The notes beneath the pieces were generated by a model. That model was given only the letters and a program-made list of their open reading frames with translations, was not told the DNA's origin and ran no database searches. DNA of 64,000 nucleotides from Hippophae tibetana (taxonomy: Eukaryota > Streptophyta > Magnoliopsida > Rosales > Elaeagnaceae), in NCBI GenBank assembly GCA_037013495.1, contig CM072801.1, positions 100,695,816 through 100,759,815 of the forward strand. Direction: 5' to 3'. The position numbers and the translations under genes were made by a program. Positions 23,220 through 36,100 of this stretch are shown here, in pieces (positions within the stretch are counted from its first letter, which is position 1; each line of letters opens with the position of its first letter).

Positions 23220-24879
23220 CCTCCCTCCTACATGAAAAAGGTTACCGCAATAACTTCTTTTAGAAATCATTTGTAAAAAGTTTGTTACCTAGCAAGAAAT
23301 ATTTCTATGTTGCAAGCGCACAATATTTCCTCTTATCTTTCGTTGCTTCTTACTCTTCGAATGGGTTTTGAATAAGATTATAAGGTAGAAAGGAAAAACA
23401 CAATGTTAAATTCATTACGGTACATTCTAACAAAACTAGAATAATTTATAAATATAGTAAGAATATTGATGTCATAAAAGAATAAAGAAGGAGAAGTACT
23501 GATCTCTTCTTTAAAAACTTAATTTAGAAAAATTATCAAGTTTTATTGTTTGGAGTTTTAAGACGTAATATATTCCGATTAAATATTTCATAAAAATAAT
23601 AAAATAATATTTGGAATATTTATTTACCCTCCTTCTATTGTAAAATAGAAATGAGAAAATGTTTAATTTTTTTCATTTCCACTTATTTTCTTTTCCTTAT
23701 GTTTTCTCACTATTTTCATTACTTTTTATGTCTTCATTCACAACAAAATCTAATTCATTCAAATTTTGGTGCCTCCCTCTTACATGAAAAAGGTTACCGC
23801 AATAACTTGTTTTAGAAATCAATTGTAAAAAGTTTGTTACCTAGCAAGAAATATTTCTAGGTAGCAAGCGCACAATATTTCCCCTTACCTTTCGTTGCTT
23901 CTTACTCTTCGAATGGGTTTGGAATAAGATTATAAGGTAGAAGGGAAAAACACAATGTTAAATTCATTACGGTACATTCCAACAAAACTAGAATAATTTA
24001 TAAATATGGTAAGAATATTGATGTCATAAAAGAATAAAGAATGAGAAGTACCGATATCTTATTCAAAAAACTTAATTAAAAAAAATTATGAAGTTTTATT
24101 GTTTGGCGTTTTAAGACGTAATATATTCCGTTTAAATATTTCATAATAGTAAGGAAATAATATTTGGAATATTTATTTACCCTGTTTCTATTGTAAAATA
24201 GAAATGAGAAAATGTTTAATTTTTTTCATTTCCACTTATTTTCTTTTCCTTATCTTTTCTCACTATTTTTTTTTTACTTTTTAAGTGTTGATTCCCAGCA
24301 AAATCTAATTCATTCGAATTTTGGTGCCTCCCTCCGAAATGAAAAAGGTTACCGCAATAACTTGTTTTAGAAATCATTTGTAAAACGTTTGTTACCTAGC
24401 AAGGAATATTTCTATGTAGCAAGCGCACAATATTTCCCTTTATCTTTCGTTGCTTCTTACTCTTCGAATGGGTATGGAATAAGATTATGACGTAGATAGG
24501 AAAAACAAAATGTTACATTCATTACGGTACATTCCAACAAAACTAGAATAATTTATAAATATTGTTAGAAGATTGATGTCATAAAAGAATCAACAATGAG
24601 AAGTACCGATCTCTTATTTAAAAAACTTAATTAAGAAAAATTATGAAGTTTTATTGTTTGGCGTTTTAAGACGTAATATATTCCGTTTAAATATTTCATA
24701 ATAATAGGGATATAAAATTTGGAGTATTTATTTCCCCTGTTTCTATTGTAAAATAGAAATGAGAAAATGTTCGATTTTTTTTATTTCCACTTATTTTCGT
24801 TTCTTTATGTTTTCTCAATATTTTCTATTCTTTTTAAGTCTTGATTCCCAGCAAAATATAATTCATTAGAATTTTGGTG

Positions 24880-25987
24880 CCTCCCTCCTACATGAAAAAG
24901 GTTACCACAATAACTTGTTTTAGAAATCATTTGTAAAAAGTTTGTTACCTAGAAAGAAATATTTCTATGTTGCAAGCACACAATATTTCCCCTTATCTTT
25001 CGTTGCTTCTTACTCTTCGAATGGGTTTGGAATAAGATTATAAGGTAGAAAGGAAAAACAAAATGTCACATTCATTACGGTACATTCCAACAATACTAGA
25101 ATAATTTATAAATATGGTAAGAATATTGATGTCATAAAAGAATAAAGAATGAGAAGTACCGATCTCTTATTTAAAAAACTTAATTAAGAAAAATTATGAA
25201 GTTTTATTGTTTGGCGTTTTAAGATGTAATATATTCCGTTTAAATATTTCATAATAGTAAGGAAATAATATTTGGAATATTTATTTACCCTGTTTCTATT
25301 GTAAAATAGAAATGAGAAAATGTTTAATTTTTTTCATTTCCACTTATTTTCTTTTCCTTATCTTTTCTCACTATTTTTTTTTTACTTTTTAAGTGTTGTT
25401 TCCCAGAAAAATCTAATTCATTCGAATTTTGGTGCCTCCCTCCGAAATGAAAAAGGTTACCGCAATAACTTGTTTTAGAAATCATTTGTAAAACGTTTGT
25501 TACCTAGCAAGGAATATTTCTATGTAGCAAGCGCACAATATTTCCCTTTATCTTTCGTTGCTTCTTACTCTTCGAATGGGTTTGGAATAAGATTATAAAG
25601 TAGAAAGGAAAAACAAAATGTTACATTCATTACGGTACATTCCAACAAAACTAGAATAATTTATAAATATTGTTAGAAGATTGATGTCATAAAAGAATCA
25701 AGAATGAGAAGTACCGATCTCTTATTTAAAAAACTTAATTAAGAAAAATTATGAAGTTTTATTGTTTGGTGTTTTAAGACGTAATATATTCCCTTTAAAT
25801 ATTTCATAAGAATAGGGAAATAAAATTTGGAGTATTTATTTCCCCTGTTTCTATTGTAAAATAGAAATGAGAAAATGTTCGATTTTTTTTATTTCCACTT
25901 ATTTTCGTTTCTTTATGTTTTCTCAATATTTTCTATTCTTTTTAAGTCTTGATTCCCAGCAAAATATAATTCATTAGAATTTTGGTG
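24880..25987. repeat. Nested dimer d-e inside HOR-4, first copy (1108 bp)
   Basis: Monomers 24880 and 25435 are repeated by 25988 and 26543 at an offset of 1108 bp. They share ACCACAATAAC, TAGAAAGAAATATTTC and CAATACTAG in the first member, and GGTGTTTTAAG with TATTCCCTTT in the second. The duplication is present in all three HOR-4 copies, so it predates amplification of the 9-mer. Confidence 0.88.
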
Positions 25988-27095
25988 CCTCCCTCCTACA
26001 TGAAAAAGGTTACCACAATAACTTGTTTTAGAAATCATTTGTAAAAAGTTTGTTACCTAGAAAGAAATATTTCTATGTTGCAAGCACACAATATTTCCCC
26101 TTATCTTTCGTTGCTTCTTACTCTTCGAATGGGTTTGGAATAAGATTATAAGGTAGAAAAGAAAAACAAAATGTCACATTCATTACGGTACATTCCAACA
26201 ATACTAGAATAATTTATAAATATGGTAAGAATATTGATGTCATAAAAGAATAAAGAATGAGAAGTACCGATCTCTTATTTAAAAAACTTAATTAAGAAAA
26301 ATTATGAAGTTTTATTGTTTGGCATTTTAAGATGTAATATATTCCGTTTAAATATTTCATAATAGTAAGGAAATAATATTTGGAATATTTATTTACCCTA
26401 TTTCTATTGTAAAATAGAAATGAGAAAATGTTTACTTTTTTTCATTTCCACTTATTTTCTTTTCCTTATCTTTTCTCACTATTTTTTTTTTACTTTTTAA
26501 GTGTTGATTCCCAGCAAAATCTAATTCATTCGAATTTTGGTGCCTCCCTCCGAAATGAAAAAGGTTACCGCAATAACTTGTTTTAGAAATCATTTGTAAA
26601 ACGTTTGTTACCTAGCAAGGAATATTTCTATGTAGCAAGCGCACAATATTTCCCTTTATCTTTCGTTGCTTCTTACTCTTCGAATGGGTTTGGAATAAGA
26701 TTATAAAGTAGAAAGGAAAAACAAAATGTTACATTCATTACGGTACATTCCAACAAAACTAGAATAATTTATAAATATTGTTAGAAGATTGATGTCATAA
26801 AAGAATCAAGAATGAGAAGTACCGATCTCTTATTTAAAAAACTTAATTAAGAAAAATTATGAAGTTTTATTGTTTGGTGTTTTAAGACGTAATATATTCC
26901 CTTTAAATATTTCATAAGAATAGGGAAATAAAATTTGGAGTATTTATTTCCCCTGTTTCTATTGTAAAATAGAAATGAGAAAATGTTCGATTTTTTTCAT
27001 TTCCACTTATTTTCGTTTCCTTATGTTTTCTCAATATTTTCTATTCTTTTTAAGTCTTGATTCCCACCAAAATATATTTCATTAGAATTTTGGTA
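25988..27095. repeat. Nested dimer f-g inside HOR-4, second copy (1108 bp)
   Basis: This is the duplicate of the preceding dimer. It differs by GTAGAAAAGAAAAAC near 26156 and by the tail of g, which reads TTTTTTTCATTTCC and GTTTCCTTATG where e and c read TTTTTTTTATTTCC and GTTTCTTTATG. Since c and e share that tail, the exchange point probably lay in monomer tails rather than at the phase mark used here. Confidence 0.85.
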
Positions 27096-28200
27096 CCTCC
27101 CTCCTACATGAAAAAGGTTACCGCAATAACTTGTTTTAGAAATCATTTGTAAAAAGTTTGTTACCTAGCAAAAATATTTCTATGTTGAAAGCGCACAATA
27201 TTTCCCCTTATCTTTCGTTGCTTCTTACTCTTCGAATGGGTTTGGAATAAGATTATAAGGTTGAAAGGAAAAACACAATGTTAAATTCATTACGGTACAT
27301 TCTAACAAAACTAGAATAATTTATACATATAGTAAGAATACTGATGTCATAAAAGAATAAAGAAAGAGAAGTACTGATCTCTTCTTTAAAAAACTTAATT
27401 TAGAAAAATTATCAAGTTTTATTGTTTGGAGTTTTAAAACGTAATATATTCCGTTTAAATATTTCATAAAAATAATAAAATAATATTTGGAATATTTATT
27501 TACCCTGTTTCTATTGTAATATAGAAATGAGAAAATGTTTAATTTTTTTCATTTCCACTTATTTTCTTTTCCTTATGTTTTCTCACTATTTTCATTACTT
27601 TTTATGTCTTCATTCACAACAAAATCTAATTCATTCAAATTTTGGTGCCTCCCTCCTACATGAAAAAAGTTACCGCAATAACTTGTTTTAGAAATCATTT
27701 GTAAAAAGTTTGTTACCTAGCAAGGAATATTTCTATGTAGCAAGCGCACAATATTTCCCTATACCTTTCGTTGCTTCTTACTCTTCGAATGGGTTTGGAA
27801 TAAGATTATAAGGTAGAAAGGAAAAACAAAACGTTACATTCATTACGGTACATTCCAACAAAACTAGAATAATTTATAAATATTGTTAGAAGATTGATGT
27901 CATTATAGAATCAAGAATGAGAAGTACCGATCTCTTATTTAAAAAACTTAATTAAGAAAAATTATGAAGTTTTATTGTTTGGCGTTTTAAGACGTAATAT
28001 ATTCCGTTTAAATATTTCATAATAATAGGGAAATAAAATTTGGAGTATTTATTTCCCCTGTTTCTATTGTAAAATAGAAATGAGAAAATGATTAATTTTT
28101 TTCATTTCCACTTATTTTCTTTTCCTTATCTTTTCTCACTATTTTTTTTACTTTTTAAGTGTTGATTCCCAGCAAAATCTAATTCATTCGAATTTTGGTG

Positions 28201-31200
28201 CCTCCCTCCGAAATGAAAAAGGTTACCGCAATAACTTCTTTTAGAAATCATTTGTAAAAAGTTTGTTACCTAGCAAGAAATATTTCTATGTTGCAAGCGC
28301 ACAATATTTCCCCTTATCTTTCGTTGCTTCTTACTCTTCGAATGGGTTTTGAATAAGATTATAAGGTAGAAAGGAAAAACACAATGTTAAATTCATTACG
28401 GTACATTCTAACAAAACTAGAATAATTTATAAATATAGTAAGAATATTGATGTCATAAAAGAATAAAGAAGGAGAAGTACTGATCTCTTCTTTAAAAACT
28501 TAATTTAGAAAAATTATCAAGTTTTATTGTTTGGAGTTTTAAGACGTAATATATTCCGATTAAATATTTCATAAAAATAATAAAATAATATTTGGAATAT
28601 TTATTTACCCTCCTTCTATTGTAAAATAGAAATGAGAAAATGTTTAATTTTTTTCATTTCCACTTATTTTCTTTTCCTTATGTTTTCTCACTATTTTCAT
28701 TACTTTTTATGTCTTCATTCACAACAAAATCTAATTCATTCAAATTTTGGTGCCTCCCTCTTACATGAAAAAGGTTACCGCAATAACTTGTTTTAGAAAT
28801 CAATTGTAAAAAGTTTGTTACCTAGCAAGAAATATTTCTAGGTAGCAAGCGCACAATATTTCCCCTTACCTTTCGTTGCTTCTTACTCTTCGAATGGGTT
28901 TGGAATAAGATTATAAGGTAGAAGGGAAAAACACAATGTTAAATTCATTACGGTACATTCCAACAAAACTAGAATAATTTATAAATATGGTAAGAATATT
29001 GATGTCATAAAAGAATAAAGAATGAGAAGTACCGATATCTTATTCAAAAAACTTAATTAAAAAAAATTATGAAGTTTTATTGTTTGGCGTTTTAAGACGT
29101 AATATATTCCGTTTAAATATTTCATAATAGTAAGGAAATAATATTTGGAATATTTATTTACCCTGTTTCTATTGTAAAATAGAAATGAGAAAATGTTTAA
29201 TTTTTTTCATTTCCACTTATTTTCTTTTCCTTATCTTTTCTCACTATTTTTTTTTTTACTTTTTAAGTGTTGATTCCCAGCAAAATCTAATTCATTCGAA
29301 TTTTGGTGCCTCCCTCCGAAATGAAAAAGGTTACCGCAATAACTTGTTTTAGAAATCATTTGTAAAACGTTTGTTACCTAGCAAGGAATATTTCTATGTA
29401 GCAAGCGCACAATATTTCCCTTTATCTTTCGTTGCTTCTTACTCTTCGAATGGGTATGGAATAAGATTATGACGTAGATAGGAAAAACAAAATGTTACAT
29501 TCATTACGGTACATTCCAACAAAACTAGAATAATTTATAAATATTGTTAGAAGATTGATGTCATAAAAGAATCAACAATGAGAAGTACCGATCTCTTATT
29601 TAAAAAACTTAATTAAGAAAAATTATGAAGTTTTATTGTTTGGCGTTTTAAGACGTAATATATTCCGTTTAAATATTTCATAATAATAGGGATATAAAAT
29701 TTGGAGTATTTATTTCCCCTGTTTCTATTGTAAAATAGAAATGAGAAAATGTTCGATTTTTTTTATTTCCACTTATTTTCGTTTCTTTATGTTTTCTCAA
29801 TATTTTCTATTCTTTTTAAGTCTTGATTCCCAGCAAAATATAATTCATTAGAATTTTGGTGCCTCCCTCCTACATGAAAAAGGTTACCACAATAACTTGT
29901 TTTAGAAATCATTTGTAAAAAGTTTGTTACCTAGAAAGAAATATTTCTATGTTGCAAGCACACAATATTTCCCCTTATCTTTCGTTGCTTCTTACTCTTC
30001 GAATGGGTTTGGAATAAGATTATAAGGTAGAAAGGAAAAAACAAAATGTCACATTCATTACGGTACATTCCAACAATACTAGAATAATTTATAAATATGG
30101 TAAGAATATTGATGTCATAAAAGAATAAAGAATGAGAAGTACCGATCTCTTATTTAAAAAACTTAATTAAGAAAAATTATGAAGTTTTATTGTTTGGCGT
30201 TTTAAGATGTAATATATTCCGTTTAAATATTTCATAATAGTAAGGAAATAATATTTGGAATATTTATTTACCCTGTTTCTATTGTAAAATAGAAATGAGA
30301 AAATGTTTAATTTTTTTCATTTCCACTTATTTTCTTTTCCTTATCTTTTCTCACTATTTTTTTTTTACTTTTTAAGTGTTGATTCCCAGAAAAATCTAAT
30401 TCATTCGAATTTTGGTGCCTCCCTCCGAAATGAAAAAGGTTACCGCAATAACTTGTTTTAGAAATCATTTGTAAAACGTTTGTTACCTAGCAAGGAATAT
30501 TTCTATGTAGCAAGCGCACAATATTTCCCTTTATCTTTCGTTGCTTCTTACTCTTCGAATGGGTTTGGAATAAGATTATAAAGTAGAAAGGAAAAACAAA
30601 ATGTTACATTCATTACGGTACATTCCAACAAAACTAGAATAATTTATAAATATTGTTAGAAGATTGATGTCATAAAAGAATCAAGAATGAGAAGTACCGA
30701 TCTCTTATTTAAAAAACTTAATTAAGAAAAATTATGAAGTTTTATTGTTTGGTGTTTTAAGACGTAATATATTCCCTTTAAATATTTCATAAGAATAGGG
30801 AAATAAAATTTGGAGTATTTATTTCCCCTGTTTCTATTGTAAAATAGAAATGAGAAAATGTTCGATTTTTTTTATTTCCACTTATTTTCGTTTCTTTATG
30901 TTTTCTCAATATTTTCTATTCTTTTTAAGTCTTGATTCCCAGCAAAATATAATTCATTAGAATTTTGGTGCCTCCCTCCTACATGAAAAAGGTTACCACA
31001 ATAACTTGTTTTAGAAATCATTTGTAAAAAGTTTGTTACCTAGAAAGAAATATTTCTATGTTGCAAGCACACAATATTTCCCCTTATCTTTCGTTGCTTC
31101 TTACTCTTCGAATGGGTTTGGAATAAGATTATAAGGTAGAAAAGAAAAACAAAATGTCACATTCATTACGGTACATTCCAACAATACTAGAATAATTTAT

Positions 31201-33183
31201 AAATATGGTAAGAATATTGATGTCATAAAAGAATAAAGAATGAGAAGTACCGATCTCTTATTTAAAAAACTTAATTAAGAAAAATTATGAAGTTTTATTG
31301 TTTGGCGTTTTAAGATGTAATATATTCCGTTTAAATATTTCATAATAGTAAGGAAATAATATTTGGAATATTTATTTACCCTGTTTCTATTGTAAAATAG
31401 TAATGAGAAAATGTTTAATTTTTTTCATTTCCACTTATTTTCTTTTCCTTATCTTTTCTCACTATTTTTTTTTTACTTTTTAAGTGTTGATTCCCAGCAA
31501 AATCTAATTCATTCGAATTTTGGTGCCTCCCTCCGAAATGAAAAAGGTTACCGCAATAACTTGTTTTAGAAATCATTTGTAAAACGTTTGTTACCTAGCA
31601 AGGAATATTTCTATGTAGCAAGCGCACAATATTTCCCTTTATCTTTCGTTGCTTCTTACTCTTCGAATGGGTTTGGAATAAGATTATAAAGTAGAAAGGA
31701 AAAACAAAATGTTACATTCATTACGGTACATTCCAACAAAACTAGAATAATTTATAAATATTGTTAGAAGATTGATGTCATAAAAGAATCAAGAATGAGA
31801 AGTACCGATCTCTTATTTAAAAAACTTAATTAAGAAAAATTATGAAGTTTTATTGTTTGGTGTTTTAAGACGTAATATATTCCCTTTAAATATTTCATAA
31901 GAATAGGGAAATAAAATTTGGAGTATTTATTTCCCCTGTTTCTATTGTAAAATAGAAATGAGAAAATGTTCGATTTTTTTCATTTCCACTTATTTTCGTT
32001 TCCTTATGTTTTCTCAATATTTTCTATTCTTTTTAAGTCTTGATTCCCACCAAAATATATTTCATTAGAATTTTGGTGCCTCCCTCCTACATGAAAAAGG
32101 TTACCGCAATAACTTGTTTTAGAAATCATTTGTAAAAAGTTTGTTACCTAGCAAAAATATTTCTATGTTGAAAGCGCACAATATTTCCCCTTATCTTTCG
32201 TTGCTTCTTACTCTTCGAATGGGTTTGGAATAAGATTATAAGGTTGAAAGGAAAAACACAATGTTAAATTCATTACGGTACATTCTAACAAAACTAGAAT
32301 AATTTATACATATAGTAAGAATACTGATGTCATAAAAGAATAAAGAAAGAGAAGTACTGATCTCTTCTTTAAAAAACTTAATTTAGAAAAATTATCAAGT
32401 TTTATTGTTTGGAGTTTTAAAACGTAATATATTCCGTTTAAATATTTCATAAAAATAATAAAATAATATTTGGAATATTTATTTACCCTGTTTCTATTGT
32501 AATATAGAAATGAGAAAATGTTTAATTTTTTTCATTTCCACTTATTTTCTTTTCCTTATGTTTTCTCACTATTTTCATTACTTTTTATGTCTTCATTCAC
32601 AACAAAATCTAATTCATTCAAATTTTGGTGCCTCCCTCCTACATGAAAAAAGTTACCGCAATAACTTGTTTTAGAAATCATTTGTAAAAAGTTTGTTACC
32701 TAGCAAGGAATATTTCTATGTAGCAAGCGCACAATATTTCCCTATACCTTTCGTTGCTTCTTACTCTTCGAATGGGTTTGGAATAAGATTATAAGGTAGA
32801 AAGGAAAAACAAAACGTTACATTCATTACGGTACATTCCAACAAAACTAGAATAATTTATAAATATTGTTAGAAGATTGATGTCATTATAGAATCAAGAA
32901 TGAGAAGTACCGATCTCTTATTTAAAAAACTTAATTAAGAAAAATTATGAAGTTTTATTGTTTGGCGTTTTAAGACGTAATATATTCCGTTTAAATATTT
33001 CATAATAATAGGGAAATAAAATTTGGAGTATTTATTTCCCCTGTTTCTATTGTAAAATAGAAATGAGAAAATGATTAATTTTTTTCATTTCCACTTATTT
33101 TCTTTTCCTTATCTTTTCTCACTATTTTTTTTACTTTTTAAGTGTTGATTCCCAGCAAAATCTAATTCATTCGAATTTTGGTG
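28201..33183. repeat. HOR-4 copy 2 (9-monomer unit, 4983 bp)
   Basis: Monomers start at 28201, 28753, 29309, 29862, 30418, 30971, 31526, 32079 and 32631, in the same order and with the same marks as copy 1. The start of a differs from copy 1: the tail of the preceding monomer and the head of a (about 28090-28310) read GAAAATGATTAATTT, a T run, CTCCGAAATG and TTTCCCCTTATC, instead of GTTCGATTT, CATTATTTTTAAG, CTCCTACATG and TTTCCTCTTATC. One base is gained in GGAAAAAACAAAATG near 30036, and the T run in b is 11 instead of 10. Confidence 0.95.
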
Positions 33184-36100
33184 CCTCCCTCCGAAATGAA
33201 AAAGGTTACCGCAATAACTTCTTTTAGAAATCATTTGTAAAAAGTTTGTTACCTAGCAAGAAATATTTCTATGTTGCAAGCGCACAATATTTCCCCTTAT
33301 CTTTCGTTGCTTCTTACTCTTCGAATGGGTTTTGAATAAGATTATAAGGTAGAAAGGAAAAACACAATGTTAAATTCATTACGGTACATTCTAACAAAAC
33401 TAGAATAATTTATAAATATAGTAAGAATATTGATGTCATAAAAGAATAAAGAAGGAGAAGTACTGATCTCTTCTTTAAAAACTTAATTTAGAAAAATTAT
33501 CAAGTTTTATTGTTTGGAGTTTTAAGACGTAATATATTCCGATTAAATATTTCATAAAAATAATAAAATAATATTTGGAATATTTATTTACCCTCCTTCT
33601 ATTGTAAAATAGAAATGAGAAAATGTTTAATTTTTTTCATTTCCACTTATTTTCTTTTCCTTATGTTTTCTCACTATTTTCATTACTTTTTATGTCTTCA
33701 TTCACAACAAAATCTAATTCATTCAAATTTTGGTGCCTCCCTCTTACATGAAAAAGGTTACCGCAATAACTTGTTTTAGAAATCAATTGTAAAAAGTTTG
33801 TTACCTAGCAAGAAATATTTCTAGGTAGCAAGCGCACAATATTTCCCCTTACCTTTCGTTGCTTCTTACTCTTCGAATGGGTTTGGAATAAGATTATAAG
33901 GTAGAAGGGAAAAACACAATGTTAAATTCATTACGGTACATTCCAACAAAACTAGAATAATTTATAAATATGGTAAGAATATTGATGTCATAAAAGAATA
34001 AAGAATGAGAAGTACCGATATCTTATTCAAAAAACTTAATTAAAAAAAATTATGAAGTTTTATTGTTTGGCGTTTTAAGACGTAATATATTCCGTTTAAA
34101 TATTTCATAATAGTAAGGAAATAATATTTGGAATATTTATTTACCCTGTTTCTATTGTAAAATAGAAATGAGAAAATGTTTAATTTTTTTCATTTCCACT
34201 TATTTTCTTTTCCTTATCTTTTCTCACTATTTTTTTTTTTACTTTTTAAGTGTTGATTCCCAGCAAAATCTAATTCATTCGAATTTTGGTGCCTCCCTCC
34301 GAAATGAAAAAGGTTACCGCAATAACTTGTTTTAGAAATCATTTGTAAAACGTTTGTTACCTAGCAAGGAATATTTCTATGTAGCAAGCGCACAATATTT
34401 CCCTTTATCTTTCGTTGCTTCTTACTCTTCGAATGGGTATGGAATAAGATTATGACGTAGATAGGAAAAACAAAATGTTACATTCATTACGGTACATTCC
34501 AACAAAACTAGAATAATTTATAAATATTGTTAGAAGATTGATGTCATAAAAGAATCAACAATGAGAAGTACCGATCTCTTATTTAAAAAACTTAATTAAG
34601 AAAAATTATGAAGTTTTATTGTTTGGCGTTTTAAGACGTAATATATTCCGTTTAAATATTTCATAATAATAGGGATATAAAATTTGGAGTATTTATTTCC
34701 CCTGTTTCTATTGTAAAATAGAAATGAGAAAATGTTCGATTTTTTTTATTTCCACTTATTTTCGTTTCTTTATGTTTTCTCAATATTTTCTATTCTTTTT
34801 AAGTCTTGATTCCCAGCAAAATATAATTCATTAGAATTTTGGTGCCTCCCTCCTACATGAAAAAGGTTACCACAATAACTTGTTTTAGAAATCATTTGTA
34901 AAAAGTTTGTTACCTAGAAAGAAATATTTCTATGTTGCAAGCACACAATATTTCCCCTTATCTTTCGTTGCTTCTTACTCTTCGAATGGGTTTGGAATAA
35001 GATTATAAGGTAGAAAGGAAAAACAAAATGTCACATTCATTACGGTACATTCCAACAATACTAGAATAATTTATAAATATGGTAAGAATATTGATGTCAT
35101 AAAAGAATAAAGAATGAGAAGTACCGATCTCTTATTTAAAAAACTTAATTAAGAAAAATTATGAAGTTTTATTGTTTGGCGTTTTAAGATGTAATATATT
35201 CCGTTTAAATATTTCATAATAGTAAGGAAATAATATTTGGAATATTTATTTACCCTGTTTCTATTGTAAAATAGAAATGAGAAAATGTTTAATTTTTTTC
35301 ATTTCCACTTATTTTCTTTTCCTTATCTTTTCTCACTATTTTTTTTTTACTTTTTAAGTGTTGATTCCCAGAAAAATCTAATTCATTCGAATTTTGGTGC
35401 CTCCCTCCGAAATGAAAAAGGTTACCGCAATAACTTGTTTTAGAAATCATTTGTAAAACGTTTGTTACCTAGCAAGGAATATTTCTATGTAGCAAGCGCA
35501 CAATATTTCCCTTTATCTTTCGTTGCTTCTTACTCTTCGAATGGGTTTGGAATAAGATTATAAAGTAGAAAGGAAAAACAAAATGTTACATTCATTACGG
35601 TACATTCCAACAAAACTAGAATAATTTATAAATATTGTTAGAAGATTGATGTCATAAAAGAATCAAGAATGAGAAGTACCGATCTCTTATTTAAAAAACT
35701 TAATTAAGAAAAATTATGAAGTTTGATTGTTTGGTGTTTTAAGACGTAATATATTCCCTTTAAATATTTCATAAGAATAGGGAAATAAAATTTGGAGTAT
35801 TTATTTCCCCTGTTTCTATTGTAAAATAGAAATGAGAAAATGTTCGATTTTTTTTATTTCCACTTATTTTCGTTTCTTTATGTTTTCTCAATATTTTCTA
35901 TTCTTTTTAAGTCTTGATTCCCAGCAAAATATAATTCATTAGAATTTTGGTGCCTCCCTCCTACATGAAAAAGGTTACCACAATAACTTGTTTTAGAAAT
36001 CATTTGTAAAAAGTTTGTTACCTAGAAAGAAATATTTCTATGTTGCAAGCACACAATATTTCCCCTTATCTTTCGTTGCTTCTTACTCTTCGAATGGGTT

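Larger units (their letters stand above)
23220..28200. repeat. HOR-4 copy 1 (9-monomer unit, 4981 bp)
   Basis: Monomers a to i start at 23220, 23772, 24327, 24880, 25435, 25988, 26543, 27096 and 27648. Diagnostic marks: a has GAAGGAGAAGTACTG and ACCCTCCTTCTATTG. b has AATCAATTGTAAAAAG, TTTCTAGGTAGC and TCTTATTCAAAAAAC. c has GGGTATGGAATAAG and GATTATGACGTAGATAGG. d and f have TAGAAAGAAATATTTC and AATGTCACATTC. e and g have GGTGTTTTAAGACG and TATTCCCTTTAAAT. h has CCCACCAAAATATATTTC, TAGCAAAAATATTTC and TTATACATATAG. i has CCTATACC and AAAACGTTACATTC. The same nine recur in order 4981 and 4983 bp later. Confidence 0.95.
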
